From Rhodococcoides fascians A44A (GTDB taxonomy: Bacteria > Actinomycetota > Actinomycetes > Mycobacteriales > Mycobacteriaceae): a DNA stretch of 64,000 nt. Position numbers and translations under genes: made by a program. A model generated the notes under the pieces. That model was not told the DNA's origin. It did not search any database and worked only from the letters and a program-made list of their open reading frames with translations. Each line of letters begins with the position of its first letter. Within the stretch, counting starts at the first letter, position 1. The stretch is from the NCBI RefSeq assembly GCF_000760735.1, contig NZ_JMEX01000008.1:528018-592017 (forward strand), given 5' to 3'. Positions 41,953 through 50,583 of the stretch are shown in pieces.

Positions 41953-41974
41953 GATGCACCATCGGCTGGAACCG

Positions 41975-42994
41975 CTATTTCTTCGGGCGCAGCACCGTTC
42001 CGTGCACTCCGTGCTCGTCGATGGCGGCGAGCTCGGCGTCGTCCAGATCGGCGAAAGTGGTTGCTGCCAGGTTGTGTTCGAGTTGAGCTGTCGAGCTCGC
42101 ACCGATGAGGGCGGTGGTGACCTCCGGACGGCGAAGAACCCACTGCAACGCCAGCTGAGGTAACGACTGACCACGTGCTTGCGCAATCTTGTTCAGCGCG
42201 GCGGCTCGCTCGACGTAGACGTCGGAGATGTCGTCGGCATTCAGGAAAGCACTGTCGGCGGCGCGTGAATCCGCGGGCACGGTGCCCTGCAGATATTTGT
42301 CGGTGAGCAGTCCCTGTGCCAGCGGCGAGAAGGCGACCACACCGGTGCCGTCCTGAGCTGCGGTGTCCAGGTGGCCATTCCGTTCGACGGTCCGATCGAA
42401 GATGGAGTACCTGGATTGGTGCACGAGCAGTGGTGTGCCCAGCTTTTCCGCGATGATCGCCGCGTCGTGAGCACGCTCGGCGGTGTAGTTGGAGATGCCG
42501 ATGTAGTGGGCTTTGCCCTGCGCCACGATGGAGGCCAGGGCTCCGATGGTCTCGTCCAGCGGCGTGTCGAGGTCCGGGCTGTGCGAGTAGAAGATGTCGA
42601 CGTGATCGACTCCCAGGTCACGCAGGGTGATGTCGATGGAATCGAGCAGGGTCTTCCGCCCGCCACCGACCAGGTACGGGCTCGCGCCGATGGGGTTGCC
42701 CGCCTTCGACGCAATGACGATCTCGTCACGGTACTTCCCGAGATCGCTGCCGAGCACCCGACCGAACACTTTCTCCGCGGCACGGAACGGCGGACCGTAG
42801 CGGTTGGCGAGATCGAAGTGCGTGATGCCCAGATCGAACGCACGGAGGATGATCTCGCGCTGGGTCTGGAAATGTCGGTTGTCGCCGAAGTTCTGCCACA
42901 GACCGAGGGAGAACTCGGGAAGCTTCAATCCGCTTCTACCGCTGCGGCGGAACTGCGCGTTGTCGTAACGGTTCTCTGCTGCTGAGTAGGTCAT
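41975..42994 (-). CDS. aldo-keto reductase, YghZ/Kvbeta type
   Basis: NADPH-dependent oxidoreductase of 339 residues. Family blocks: ILRAFDLGITHFDLANRYGPP (catalytic Asp and Tyr), DEIVIASKAGNPIG (Lys), LGVDHVDIFYSHSPD (His), GKAHYIGISNYTAE and ALIGASSTAQLEHNL (cofactor). Start ATG 42994 overlaps the stop of the upstream monooxygenase gene by four bases, giving MTYSAAENRYDNAQFRRSG, the usual start of the YghZ group. Part of a four-gene operon with two flavin oxidoreductases and a rhodanese. Confidence 0.9.
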   Translation of the reverse strand: MTYSAAENRYDNAQFRRSGRSGLKLPEFSLGLWQNFGDNRHFQTQREIILRAFDLGITHFDLANRYGPPFRAAEKVFGRVLGSDLGKYRDEIVIASKAGNPIGASPYLVGGGRKTLLDSIDITLRDLGVDHVDIFYSHSPDLDTPLDETIGALASIVAQGKAHYIGISNYTAERAHDAAIIAEKLGTPLLVHQSRYSIFDRTVERNGHLDTAAQDGTGVVAFSPLAQGLLTDKYLQGTVPADSRAADSAFLNADDISDVYVERAAALNKIAQARGQSLPQLALQWVLRRPEVTTALIGASSTAQLEHNLAATTFADLDDAELAAIDEHGVHGTVLRPKK

Positions 42995-44337
42995 GATGCT
43001 TTCCGGTCCGATGCGGCGTGCTCGTCGTCCAGACCGAGGTGGCCACGCAATGTGGTGGATGTGTATTCGGTGCGGTGGACACCACGTTCCTGAAGGGCAG
43101 GAACAAGTTTGTCGACGAGGTCGTCGATACCGTCGCGCAGGTGATAGGGATTGATGTTGAATCCGTCGACGACGCGGTGGCGCACCAGCTCGGTCCAGCG
43201 GTCGGCAACCTGGGCCGGCGTACCCGAGTGGAAACGCGACGCGGGCGACACTTCGAGAACGAGCTCTCTGATGGACAACCCCTTGTCCGACGCCAGCTTT
43301 CGCCACCGCTCGATCTGATCCAACTTTCCGGTGCGCGCGTCGATCGACAGCGTGCCCCTGGATGGATCGAGCTCGGAGTCCACCGGATCGATGTCCGGGA
43401 GCGGACCCTCCGGGTCGTACGCCGACAGGTCCTTGCCCCAGTAGTGTTCCAGGAACGCGATGGCGCGAACACCGTTGTGCGCGTTGGATCGCAGCCAGCG
43501 GACCTTCTCCTCGGCCTCGTCGGGCGTGTCCCCGAGGACGACGGTCACGCCGGGCAGAATCTTCACGGCATCCGCCGCCCGCCCGAACGCCGCGGTCCTG
43601 GTGCGGAGATCGCGTGCGTAGGCGACGGCGTCGTCGTAGGCGTTGTTGGCCGAGAACACGACGTCGGCGTGACGCGCAGCGAGATCGCGGCCGCCCGTCG
43701 AGTCGCCGGCCTGGAACAGTATCGGTCGACCTTGCGCGCTGGCTGGGACGTTCGGCGTCGCGTGCGCTGTCAGAAGGTCGGTGTCCGAGCCGATCTTCTC
43801 ACCGGCCCAGTACTGCTTGGCGAGTTCGACGACCTGTGTTGCGCGCTCGTATCGACGTTCGTGGGCGAGCCACCCGCCACGCCGGAAGTTCTCACCGGTC
43901 CAGGCATTGTCGGTGGTGACGATGTTCCAGCCTGCGCGCCCCTCGGAGAGCGCGTCGAGGCTCGCGAGGCGCCGAGCAAGTTCGACCGGCAGGCTGTACG
44001 TGGTGTTCTGCGTTGCGACGAGCCCGATGCGCTCGGTGACGCTCGCGAGTGCCGCGAGTTGGGTGATGGCGTCGGGCCGGCCCGCGATGTCGGTGGACAG
44101 GATGGCGCCGCGGTTCTCGCGAACGCGCTGGCCGTCACCGAGGAAGAAGGCGTCGAACAGTCCGCGTTCGAGCTTCTGCGCGACCTCGACGAACGTGTCC
44201 GTGGCGACCTGGTCGGGGGCGTTCGGGTCCTCCCACACGGTCTGGGCACCGATGCCGGGGTAGAAGACTCCGAGGTGGATCTGCGCGTTCTCGTCGTAGG
44301 CGGCACCGGTGTCGGGATGGCTGTCGATGGTCGACAA
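42991..44337 (-). CDS. NtaA/SnaA/DszA-family flavin monooxygenase
   Basis: 448 residues, reduced-flavin-dependent monooxygenase of the luciferase-like superfamily. Family blocks are LGDGQRVRENRG, RIGLVATQNTTYSLPVELARRLASLDALSEGRAGWNIVTT and FQAGDSTGGRDLAARHADVVFSANN. Known relatives oxidise nitrilotriacetate, pristinamycin or dibenzothiophene sulfone, and many scavenge sulfur from organic compounds. The start is a TTG at 44337, backed by AGGAG five bases upstream. The neighbouring rhodanese hints at sulfur chemistry; the substrate is inferred only. Confidence 0.9.
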   Translation of the reverse strand: MSTIDSHPDTGAAYDENAQIHLGVFYPGIGAQTVWEDPNAPDQVATDTFVEVAQKLERGLFDAFFLGDGQRVRENRGAILSTDIAGRPDAITQLAALASVTERIGLVATQNTTYSLPVELARRLASLDALSEGRAGWNIVTTDNAWTGENFRRGGWLAHERRYERATQVVELAKQYWAGEKIGSDTDLLTAHATPNVPASAQGRPILFQAGDSTGGRDLAARHADVVFSANNAYDDAVAYARDLRTRTAAFGRAADAVKILPGVTVVLGDTPDEAEEKVRWLRSNAHNGVRAIAFLEHYWGKDLSAYDPEGPLPDIDPVDSELDPSRGTLSIDARTGKLDQIERWRKLASDKGLSIRELVLEVSPASRFHSGTPAQVADRWTELVRHRVVDGFNINPYHLRDGIDDLVDKLVPALQERGVHRTEYTSTTLRGHLGLDDEHAASDRKAS

Positions 44338-44345
44338 GAGTTCTC

Positions 44346-45242
44346 CTAGTTCTGTGCCGTCACGGCGTAGCGGCTGACGGGACGGTCGAGTCCGAGGTTC
44401 TCTCGGAGTGTGCGGCCCGGTTCCGGGCGGCGCAGTACCCCTGCCTCGGCCAGTGCGGGCGCGACCCTGTCGATCAGGTCACCGAGCTCCTCGGCGGATG
44501 CCGGCGTGAACCGCACTCCGTCGACGACACCGACGAGCGGCGAAACATCGTCCGTCACGGACACATCCGCGAACACCAGCCGGTCGTGCTCGGCGGCCGA
44601 GGTCGGATCGTCGACGAGGACGATGTCGAGCAGATCGGCGATACCGAGGTCCGCGCGACCGATGACGACGATCTGACCCTGCGGCGAGCGCGGAGTGATG
44701 AGTGGTCCGACGACGTCGAAGAACTCTCCTTCGAATCGAACGTGGTGAACCTTGTCCGGGTCGAGGTACCTGCCGGTCGCGGTGTCGCGGATGACGGCGT
44801 CGTCCTCCCACGAATCCCACAGTCGCCGTGCGAGATCGACGACGTCGCGTACTTCCCGCGTGATCGCGTCGGCGTCGCGCACGTCGGTCCCCACTGCATC
44901 GTGGGCTGCGCTGCGATTGTCGGCGCCGACGACCCAGGCACCGCGTCCGTGCGAGGTGTGATCGAGGCTCGCCAGCTGGGTGGCGAGGAAGAACGGCTCG
45001 GTGGTGAGCGTGTGGACCGTCGGCCCCAGTCCGATCGTCGACGTCGTGGACGAGACGAACGCGGCACGAGTGCCTGCGTCGATGCGGTATTCCTCGTCGG
45101 CTTCGGGAACGAGCGCATCCCCGAACGTGACGAGGGTGAACCCGGCGCGTTCGGCGGCCGTCACCGCTTCCTTCAGTGCCCTGGGCGATTCGTTGCGGCC
45201 GTCCAGTTCGACAGCCAGAAGTAGTCCGTTTCCTGTGCTCAC
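44346..45242 (-). CDS. LLM-class flavin-dependent oxidoreductase
   Basis: 298 residues of the luciferase-like monooxygenase superfamily, shorter than its neighbour. Blocks: GLLLAVELDGR, AAERAGFTLVTFGD, GLGPTVHTLTTEPFFLATQLASLDHTSHGRGAWVVG. It lacks the C-terminal insertion of the DszA-type gene, so the two are not a simple duplication. GTG at 45242 overlaps the rhodanese stop by four bases; eight bases separate it from the next gene. Probably oxidises the same or a linked substrate. Confidence 0.87.
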   Translation of the reverse strand: MSTGNGLLLAVELDGRNESPRALKEAVTAAERAGFTLVTFGDALVPEADEEYRIDAGTRAAFVSSTTSTIGLGPTVHTLTTEPFFLATQLASLDHTSHGRGAWVVGADNRSAAHDAVGTDVRDADAITREVRDVVDLARRLWDSWEDDAVIRDTATGRYLDPDKVHHVRFEGEFFDVVGPLITPRSPQGQIVVIGRADLGIADLLDIVLVDDPTSAAEHDRLVFADVSVTDDVSPLVGVVDGVRFTPASAEELGDLIDRVAPALAEAGVLRRPEPGRTLRENLGLDRPVSRYAVTAQN

Positions 45243-45565
45243 TGCGTGTGCACCGTCGGGACGCCGTGCTCTTTCAGTGCAGGAAACCCACCGTCCACGT
45301 GCGAGACGTTGGTGTAGCCGAGCCCCTTCAGTTCGTCGACGACGGGGCCCGAGCCCTTGACGGATCCGCAGAACACGACAATCGGCTCGTCGCGATCACG
45401 GTCGGCGGCGCCGAACTCGGCCTCGACGGCAGCCTTGTCGACGACGACGGCTCCGGCGACGGTGCCGAACTCGATTCGCGACTTCTCACTTCGGACGTCG
45501 ATCAATGTCGCGGTGGCGGAAGCTGCCTCGGCGGGAGAGATCAGTGATGCGTCGTTCGAGCTCAT
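45239..45565 (-). CDS. single-domain rhodanese
   Basis: 108 residues, sulfurtransferase of the rhodanese fold: TLIDVRSEKSRIEFGTVAGAVVV, the active-site loop VVFCGSVKGS with the catalytic Cys, and LGYTNVSHVDGGFPALKEHG. It would carry sulfane sulfur or handle sulfite/cyanide. First gene of the operon rhodanese - LLM - DszA-like - aldo-keto reductase. ATG 45565 is preceded by AGGACC-type spacing; the 110 bases before it hold the promoter region. Confidence 0.88.
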   Translation of the reverse strand: MSSNDASLISPAEAASATATLIDVRSEKSRIEFGTVAGAVVVDKAAVEAEFGAADRDRDEPIVVFCGSVKGSGPVVDELKGLGYTNVSHVDGGFPALKEHGVPTVHTQ

Positions 45566-45675
45566 GGTCCTTCTTTCACGAAAAGGTGGCGTTACTTGCC
45601 TGAATCAACCAACTATCTTTCCCCACGGACCGGGTAGGAAAAAGGATTGGGATCAGCCTGAGTCGAATGGACACC

Positions 45676-46389
45676 TCAGGCCGGAGTGCGTACCAACGTC
45701 AGTTCCGAACGCTGGCGCAGCTCGAATCCGATGGACAGGTACAACCGGATGGCGTTCTCGTTCGACGCCGACGCGTGCAGAAACGGCTTCTCGCCGCGTT
45801 CCCGGATACCGTGCCCGACGGCACGCACGAGTTCGGTGGCCAGGCCACGACCGCGGTAGGCCGGATCGGTGCACACCGCGCTGATCTCGGTCCACCCCTG
45901 CGGGTGCATCCGCTCCCCCGCCATCGCGACCAGCGCACCCCCGGCGTCGGCGTCGCGGATCCCGAGGTAGGTTCCGAGCTCGAACGTCCTCGGCAGGAAC
46001 GGTCCCGGCTTGGTGCGGTCGACGAGATCCAGCATCTCCGGAACGTCGGGTGCGCCGAGTACGACGGCATCCGCGTACGGCCGGGTCTCGAGATGAGTCC
46101 CGACGAGTTGGACGAGGCCGAACTGGTCGATCAGCTCCCAGCCGTCGGGAATCACGTGCCCGGTGCCGCGCAGCGACACGATCTCACCGTGTCCGAACAG
46201 TTCGACGATGTCGTTCCAATCGGACTGCTCGAGCACGGGCGGGTGGCCGAGAAACGGCGCGACCTCCGGGTCGAAGCGAAAACTGCGGCCCACCGTGCGC
46301 GCGAACCTGGCGTGCGCCCCCAGCAGTGAACTGCGAATCGGATCGTCGAGCGGGTGACCCGCCTGCTCGTCGAGGAAGTTGATGCTCAC
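45676..46389 (-). CDS. GNAT-family N-acetyltransferase in the sulfation operon
   Basis: 237 residues. The N-terminal half (residues 1-115) is an unassigned module with YADAVVLGAPDVPEMLDLV; the C-terminal half is a GNAT fold with AGERMHPQGWTEISAVCTDPAYRGRGLATELVRAVGHGIRERGE and SNENAIRLYLSIGFELRQRSEL. GTG start at 46389 makes a GTGA overlap with the kinase stop. As fifth and last gene of a fully overlapping operon with Stf0 and PAPS synthesis, it may acylate a sulfated product, but this is inference. Confidence 0.85.
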   Translation of the reverse strand: MSINFLDEQAGHPLDDPIRSSLLGAHARFARTVGRSFRFDPEVAPFLGHPPVLEQSDWNDIVELFGHGEIVSLRGTGHVIPDGWELIDQFGLVQLVGTHLETRPYADAVVLGAPDVPEMLDLVDRTKPGPFLPRTFELGTYLGIRDADAGGALVAMAGERMHPQGWTEISAVCTDPAYRGRGLATELVRAVGHGIRERGEKPFLHASASNENAIRLYLSIGFELRQRSELTLVRTPA

Positions 46390-46916
46390 CGTGTGCCTTT
46401 CGAGAACTCTCTGCCCTTCATCACATCGATCCAACGCAGCACCTGCTCCACCGATTCCTCCACCGAATGGCCTGCCGTGTCGAGGACGTGATGCGCGGAT
46501 GTCCACGGCTCGTAGTCGCGGCCCTGGATGTCGGCCCACGTCGGCACCGCCAGCCCAGGAATGCCGACGTCGCGCGTCCGAACGCGTCGGCGATGCTCGT
46601 CGACGTCGGAGCAGGCCACCTCGATCAGGACGATCTCGGCTCCGGTTTCCGACGCCACCTTCCGCCATGCGTCGCGCGACGCGGCCACCGGCGACACGCT
46701 GTCGACCACCACGGGCACCCCCACGGCGAGCTGATCGGCCGCCAGCGCGTACAGCACCGAGTACCCCACCGTCCCCGGGACGATTCCCGCGGTGGTGATG
46801 CGGTGCTCGATCGTGTCGAGTCGCAGGTACGGCCACTGAAGACGGGACGCGACTTCCCGCGCCACCGTCGTCTTCCCGGTGGCCGGAAGTCCGGCGAGGA
46901 CGACGAGTGTGCTCAC
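46386..46916 (-). CDS. small P-loop kinase-like protein in the sulfation operon
   Basis: 176 residues. Walker A GLPATGKTTVAREVASRL at the very start, LRLDTIEHRI, a Walker-B-like VPVVVDSVSP, and the mobile lid region EHRRRVRTRDVGIPG. It resembles small-molecule kinases of the gluconate kinase / chloramphenicol phosphotransferase kind; it is not a second APS kinase by its motifs. GTG start overlaps the cysNC stop by four bases. The phosphorylated substrate is unknown. Confidence 0.82.
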   Translation of the reverse strand: MSTLVVLAGLPATGKTTVAREVASRLQWPYLRLDTIEHRITTAGIVPGTVGYSVLYALAADQLAVGVPVVVDSVSPVAASRDAWRKVASETGAEIVLIEVACSDVDEHRRRVRTRDVGIPGLAVPTWADIQGRDYEPWTSAHHVLDTAGHSVEESVEQVLRWIDVMKGREFSKGTR

Positions 46917-48766
46917 CCCCGGTCGAGCACGGCGAGGACCTGGGCCACGAGGTCGTCGATGTCGGCGCCGGTGGTGTCGATGGTCAGGTCGGGCGACGAC
47001 GGCGGCTCGTAGGGCGCGTCGATGCCGGTGAGTCCCTTGAGTTCGCCGGCGCGGGCACGCTTGTACAGACCCTTGGGGTCGCGGCGCTCGCATTCTTCGA
47101 GCGGCGTGCTGACGGCGACCTCGACGAAGGTGAGTCCTGCAGCGTCGTTGAGGGCGCGCGCGATGGCACGGTCGGATTCGAGAGGCGAGACGAGGGATGC
47201 GATGGCCACGACGCCTGCGTCGGCGAGCAGCCTCGTCAGATGCCCGACGCGTCGGATGTTCTCGGCTCGGTCGCCCGGGGTGAATCCGAGGTCGTCGGAC
47301 AGTCCGTGCCGGACGTTGTCGCCGTCGAGAAGATATGCAGCGCGGCCCGATTCGACGAGCGCGCGCTCCAGTGCGACGGCGACGGTCGATTTGCCCGACG
47401 CCGGCAACCCGGTGAACCACACCGTCGCTCCGTGTTGACCGGTGGACGACCATCGGTGGGCGCGGTCGAGAGCCGACGGGTGCCATTTGATGTCGTTGCG
47501 GGTCTGTTCGCCGGGTTTGACCTCGCGGGCCTCGGAGATCGTGCCTGCGCCGACGGTGTCGTTCGACGTCTCGTCGATGAGGATGAAGGCACCGGCGTCG
47601 CGGTTGTCCGTGTACGGGTCGGCGAGGATCACCGAGGACGTTCGCAGTGTCACGGTGCCGATGTCGTTGAGCGTCAGTTCGACCGGTTGATCCTGCTCGT
47701 CGAGAGTTTCGGGATCGAGCCGGGAGTGCAGTGCCTGCACGGTCGCACGCACGGTCGACGCCGTGTGCTTGAGCGCGACGCGATCACCGGCGCGCAGCGG
47801 GGTGTCGCCGAACCAGCAGACGGTTGCCTCGATCTCGCGGGCGAGGACCGGAACGTGTGCGGCCTCGGCGCCGCTGACGACGACGTCGCCGCGACCGATG
47901 TCGATGTCGTCGGCGAGGGAGATGGACACCGAGAGCGGTGCCACCGCGGTGGAGCGGTTGTCGTCGAGTGTGTCGAGCGCGGTGACGGTACTGCGCGCTC
48001 CGGACGGCAGTGCCACCACGGCGTCACCGACCTGCAGCGTTCCGGCGGACAGGCGACCGGTGTAGCGTCGCCGCTCGTTCGCCGTGGGTCGCGACGCCCA
48101 TTGGATGGGAAGGCGCAGTTCCTCCGGACTTGTTGCAGGAGCGACGAGTTCGACGGATTCGAGGTACTCGAGCAAGGTGGGGCCGGTGTACCACGGGGTG
48201 TTGGTCGATCGGTGGACGACGTTGTCGCCGTCCTTGGCCGCGAGTGGGATCACCGTCAGATCGGTGGCGCCGAGACGGCCGGCGAGCGTGTGCAGCTCGG
48301 CTTCGACGTCACGGAACTTGTCTTCCGCATAGTCGATCAGATCGATCTTGTTGACGGCGGCGACCAGGTGCCGGACGCCGAGCAGCGACGAGATCCGTGC
48401 GTGCCGTCTGGTCTGCCGCAGTACGCCTGCCCGGGCGTCGACGAGGAGAACGGCGACGTGTGCGGTCGATGCGCCGGTGAACATGTTGCGGGTGTACCGC
48501 TCGTGACCCGGTGTGTCGGCGAGGATGTAGCTGCGGTTCTCGGTGGAGAAGAACCGGTAGGCGACGTCGATGGTGATGCCTTGTTCCTGTTCGGCGCGCA
48601 ATCCGTCGGACAGGGCCGCGAGGTCGGGGACACCGTCGTCGCGCGTCACTGCTTCGAGGTGATCGAGGGGTAGGCTGTCGGTGTCGAACATGAGCCGTCC
48701 GATGAGCGTGCTCTTGCCGTCGTCGACCGAGCCCGCGGTTGCCAGTCGCAGTAGTTGCCGTGTCAT
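46913..48766 (-). CDS. cysNC: bifunctional sulfate adenylyltransferase subunit 1 / APS kinase
   Basis: 617 residues with two enzymes. The N-terminal 430 are the CysN GTPase, which drives APS formation by CysD: P-loop AGSVDDGKSTLIGRLM (11-26), DVAYRFFST, DTPGHERYTRNMFTG and the NKIDL guanine motif. The C-terminal 170 are CysC, the APS kinase that yields PAPS: WFTGLPASGKSTVAVALE near residue 450, DGDNVRHGLSDDLGF and EVAVSTPLEECERRDPKGLY. ATG at 48766 shares one base with the cysD stop (TGATG). PAPS is the sulfate donor for Stf0. Confidence 0.95.
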   Translation of the reverse strand: MTRQLLRLATAGSVDDGKSTLIGRLMFDTDSLPLDHLEAVTRDDGVPDLAALSDGLRAEQEQGITIDVAYRFFSTENRSYILADTPGHERYTRNMFTGASTAHVAVLLVDARAGVLRQTRRHARISSLLGVRHLVAAVNKIDLIDYAEDKFRDVEAELHTLAGRLGATDLTVIPLAAKDGDNVVHRSTNTPWYTGPTLLEYLESVELVAPATSPEELRLPIQWASRPTANERRRYTGRLSAGTLQVGDAVVALPSGARSTVTALDTLDDNRSTAVAPLSVSISLADDIDIGRGDVVVSGAEAAHVPVLAREIEATVCWFGDTPLRAGDRVALKHTASTVRATVQALHSRLDPETLDEQDQPVELTLNDIGTVTLRTSSVILADPYTDNRDAGAFILIDETSNDTVGAGTISEAREVKPGEQTRNDIKWHPSALDRAHRWSSTGQHGATVWFTGLPASGKSTVAVALERALVESGRAAYLLDGDNVRHGLSDDLGFTPGDRAENIRRVGHLTRLLADAGVVAIASLVSPLESDRAIARALNDAAGLTFVEVAVSTPLEECERRDPKGLYKRARAGELKGLTGIDAPYEPPSSPDLTIDTTGADIDDLVAQVLAVLDRG

Positions 48767-49698
48767 CAGAAGTACCCCTCGCGCTTGCGATCTTCCATCG
48801 CGGCCACCGAAGTCCGGTCGTCGGCGCGCGTCTCTCCCCGTTCGGATACCGTCGCGGCCGAGATCTCCCCGATCACTCCGGCGATGTCGGTTGCATGGCT
48901 GCGGACGGCGCCGGTGATGGTGAGATCACCGACGGTGCGGTATCGAACCCATTCCGTCGCAGCCTGTTCGGTCTCTGCTGGAGATGTGAATTCCGATGTG
49001 GCGAGAAGAATTCCGTCTCGGGCGAACACCTCGCGCTCGTGCGCGAAGTAGATCGACGGGAGCTCGAGGCCTTCGAGTTCGATGTACCGCCAGATGTCGA
49101 GTTCGGTCCAGTTGCTGAGCGGGAACACGCGCACCTGCTCGCCGCGTCTGATTCGGCCGTTGTACAGCGACCACGGCTCGGGCCGCTGCGCACGAGGATC
49201 CCACTGCCCGAATGCATCTCGGAAACTCAGTACGCGCTCTTTGGCACGTGCCCGTTCCTCGTCGCGTCGCGCACCGCCGAAGGCAGCATCGAACCGGCCC
49301 GCCTCGAGGGCGTCGAGCAGCGTTCTGGTCTGCAGTCGGTTCCGCGAGCCGTTGGGGCCACCGATCTCGCTCGCACGCCCGGAGTCGATGGATTCCTGCA
49401 CGGAGGCGACGATCAGTCTGTGTCCCGCCGTTTCGAGCCTGCGATCACGGAACTCGATGACCTCGGGGAAGTTGTGCCCGGTGTCCACGTGCATCACCGG
49501 GAACGGAAGCGGTGACGGACGAAACGCTTTCTCCGCCAAACGAAGGAGAACGATCGAGTCCTTGCCCGCGGAGAAGAGGAGAACAGGACGTTCGAGTTCG
49601 GCCACCACCTCGCGGATGATGTGCACGGCCTCGGCTTCGAGAACGCGGAGCTCGTCCACGTGAGTGACGTCGGGGGTCACCTCGTCGGTGGTCGTCAT
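48766..49698 (-). CDS. cysD: sulfate adenylyltransferase subunit 2
   Basis: ATP-sulfurylase catalytic subunit of 310 residues that activates sulfate to APS together with CysN. PP-loop [55 protein letters not shown] and [16 protein letters not shown] are all diagnostic. ATG at 49698 overlaps the Stf0 stop by four bases. Being coupled to a sulfotransferase rather than to cysH suggests its product is meant for sulfation. Confidence 0.95.
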   Translation of the reverse strand: MTTTDEVTPDVTHVDELRVLEAEAVHIIREVVAELERPVLLFSAGKDSIVLLRLAEKAFRPSPLPFPVMHVDTGHNFPEVIEFRDRRLETAGHRLIVASVQESIDSGRASEIGGPNGSRNRLQTRTLLDALEAGRFDAAFGGARRDEERARAKERVLSFRDAFGQWDPRAQRPEPWSLYNGRIRRGEQVRVFPLSNWTELDIWRYIELEGLELPSIYFAHEREVFARDGILLATSEFTSPAETEQAATEWVRYRTVGDLTITGAVRSHATDIAGVIGEISAATVSERGETRADDRTSVAAMEDRKREGYF

Positions 49699-50501
49699 AC
49701 TGAAATCCTTTCTGCGCGGTAACGCTCGATCCAGTCGTTCGACCTGTCGTTGCCCTGCCGCTGCAGGGCGGGCGGCGGCGCCAACTCCGGATCGAGCCCC
49801 AAGGCGACGAGCACCCTGGCGACCTGTCCGGTCGTGTCCGATGCCAGCTCGTGGTAGTCGATGTCGAGGGGTTCGACACCGGCCTCGCCGAACCATCGCG
49901 CCCACTGCCGCTCCTGATCCTCCAGAATGGCGTGGAGATGAGCGATGCCGTCGGCGTTGTACTCGGCGCGAGCGTCCACCTCCGGGTCGGCACGGCCACG
50001 CCACACTTGGGTCTGCACGGCGCGCCACATCGAAACCGCCTGCGCCACAGTGTCTTTCCGTGCGACATGCACCAGCAGAACGTCCGGGCCCAGTACGTCC
50101 TCGATGGCAGTCTTCAGGTCGCCGGCGTCCGGATCGTCGGCCTGCCGGCCTGCCAATCCGTCGGCCCATGCGGTGAGCAGCGGCGTCTGGTTCCACATGA
50201 GCTTGCCACCCCACACTCCGTTCGGGGTGCGCCCGGCATCGAGGATTCGGGCGCGCCACTCCTGCGGCGTCTCCGTGGACGGTGTTCCGGGCTTCCACGG
50301 CGCGAGCAATCTCAGGATGTTCTCGTCGTCGACGCCGGCGAACCACTCACGCGGCTGAGGCGCCAGCGACGTGCTCGGGAGGTACTGGAAGAACTCCTGT
50401 GGCTCGCCCGCCTGCCCGGTTGCACGAAGCGATTCGACGAGCAGGGTGCTTCCGCTTCGCTGTGACGCGAGGACGAGGTACGAACGCGGCTGATCGCTCA
50501 T
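49695..50501 (-). CDS. stf0: trehalose 2-sulfotransferase
   Basis: 268 residues, in strong agreement with mycobacterial Stf0, which moves sulfate from PAPS to the 2-position of trehalose, first step of sulfolipid-1. PAPS loop [20 protein letters not shown] at the start, then [40 protein letters not shown] and [18 protein letters not shown] 50501 gives the family start [14 protein letters not shown]. First gene of the overlapping operon stf0-cysD-cysNC-kinase-GNAT. No Pks2/PapA-type sulfolipid genes are in the window, so the final product may differ from SL-1. Confidence 0.93.
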   Translation of the reverse strand: MSDQPRSYLVLASQRSGSTLLVESLRATGQAGEPQEFFQYLPSTSLAPQPREWFAGVDDENILRLLAPWKPGTPSTETPQEWRARILDAGRTPNGVWGGKLMWNQTPLLTAWADGLAGRQADDPDAGDLKTAIEDVLGPDVLLVHVARKDTVAQAVSMWRAVQTQVWRGRADPEVDARAEYNADGIAHLHAILEDQERQWARWFGEAGVEPLDIDYHELASDTTGQVARVLVALGLDPELAPPPALQRQGNDRSNDWIERYRAERISV

Positions 50502-50536
50502 GCCGGGAATACTAGACACACGCGAAACACTTTGCA

Positions 50537-50559
50537 CAACAGGATTTTCGATCCTGTTG
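50537..50559. terminator. hairpin between sulfatase and stf0
   Basis: CAACAGGAT-TTTCG-ATCCTGTTG, a perfect 9-5-9 inverted repeat in the 82 bases after the sulfatase stop and 36 bases before the stf0 start, both on the minus strand. It may end the sulfatase transcript, or act in the stf0 leader as an attenuator or operator. Confidence 0.6.
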
Positions 50560-50583
50560 CGTCAAACCATTGCCAAACCGAAC

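Noticed and set aside
43018..44349. 443-residue plus-strand open frame
   Set aside because: Antisense to the NtaA/DszA-type monooxygenase with its own ribosome site; no domain seen.
46907..48673. 588-residue plus-strand open frame
   Set aside because: Antisense to cysNC, whose motifs are complete; composition is that of a shadow.
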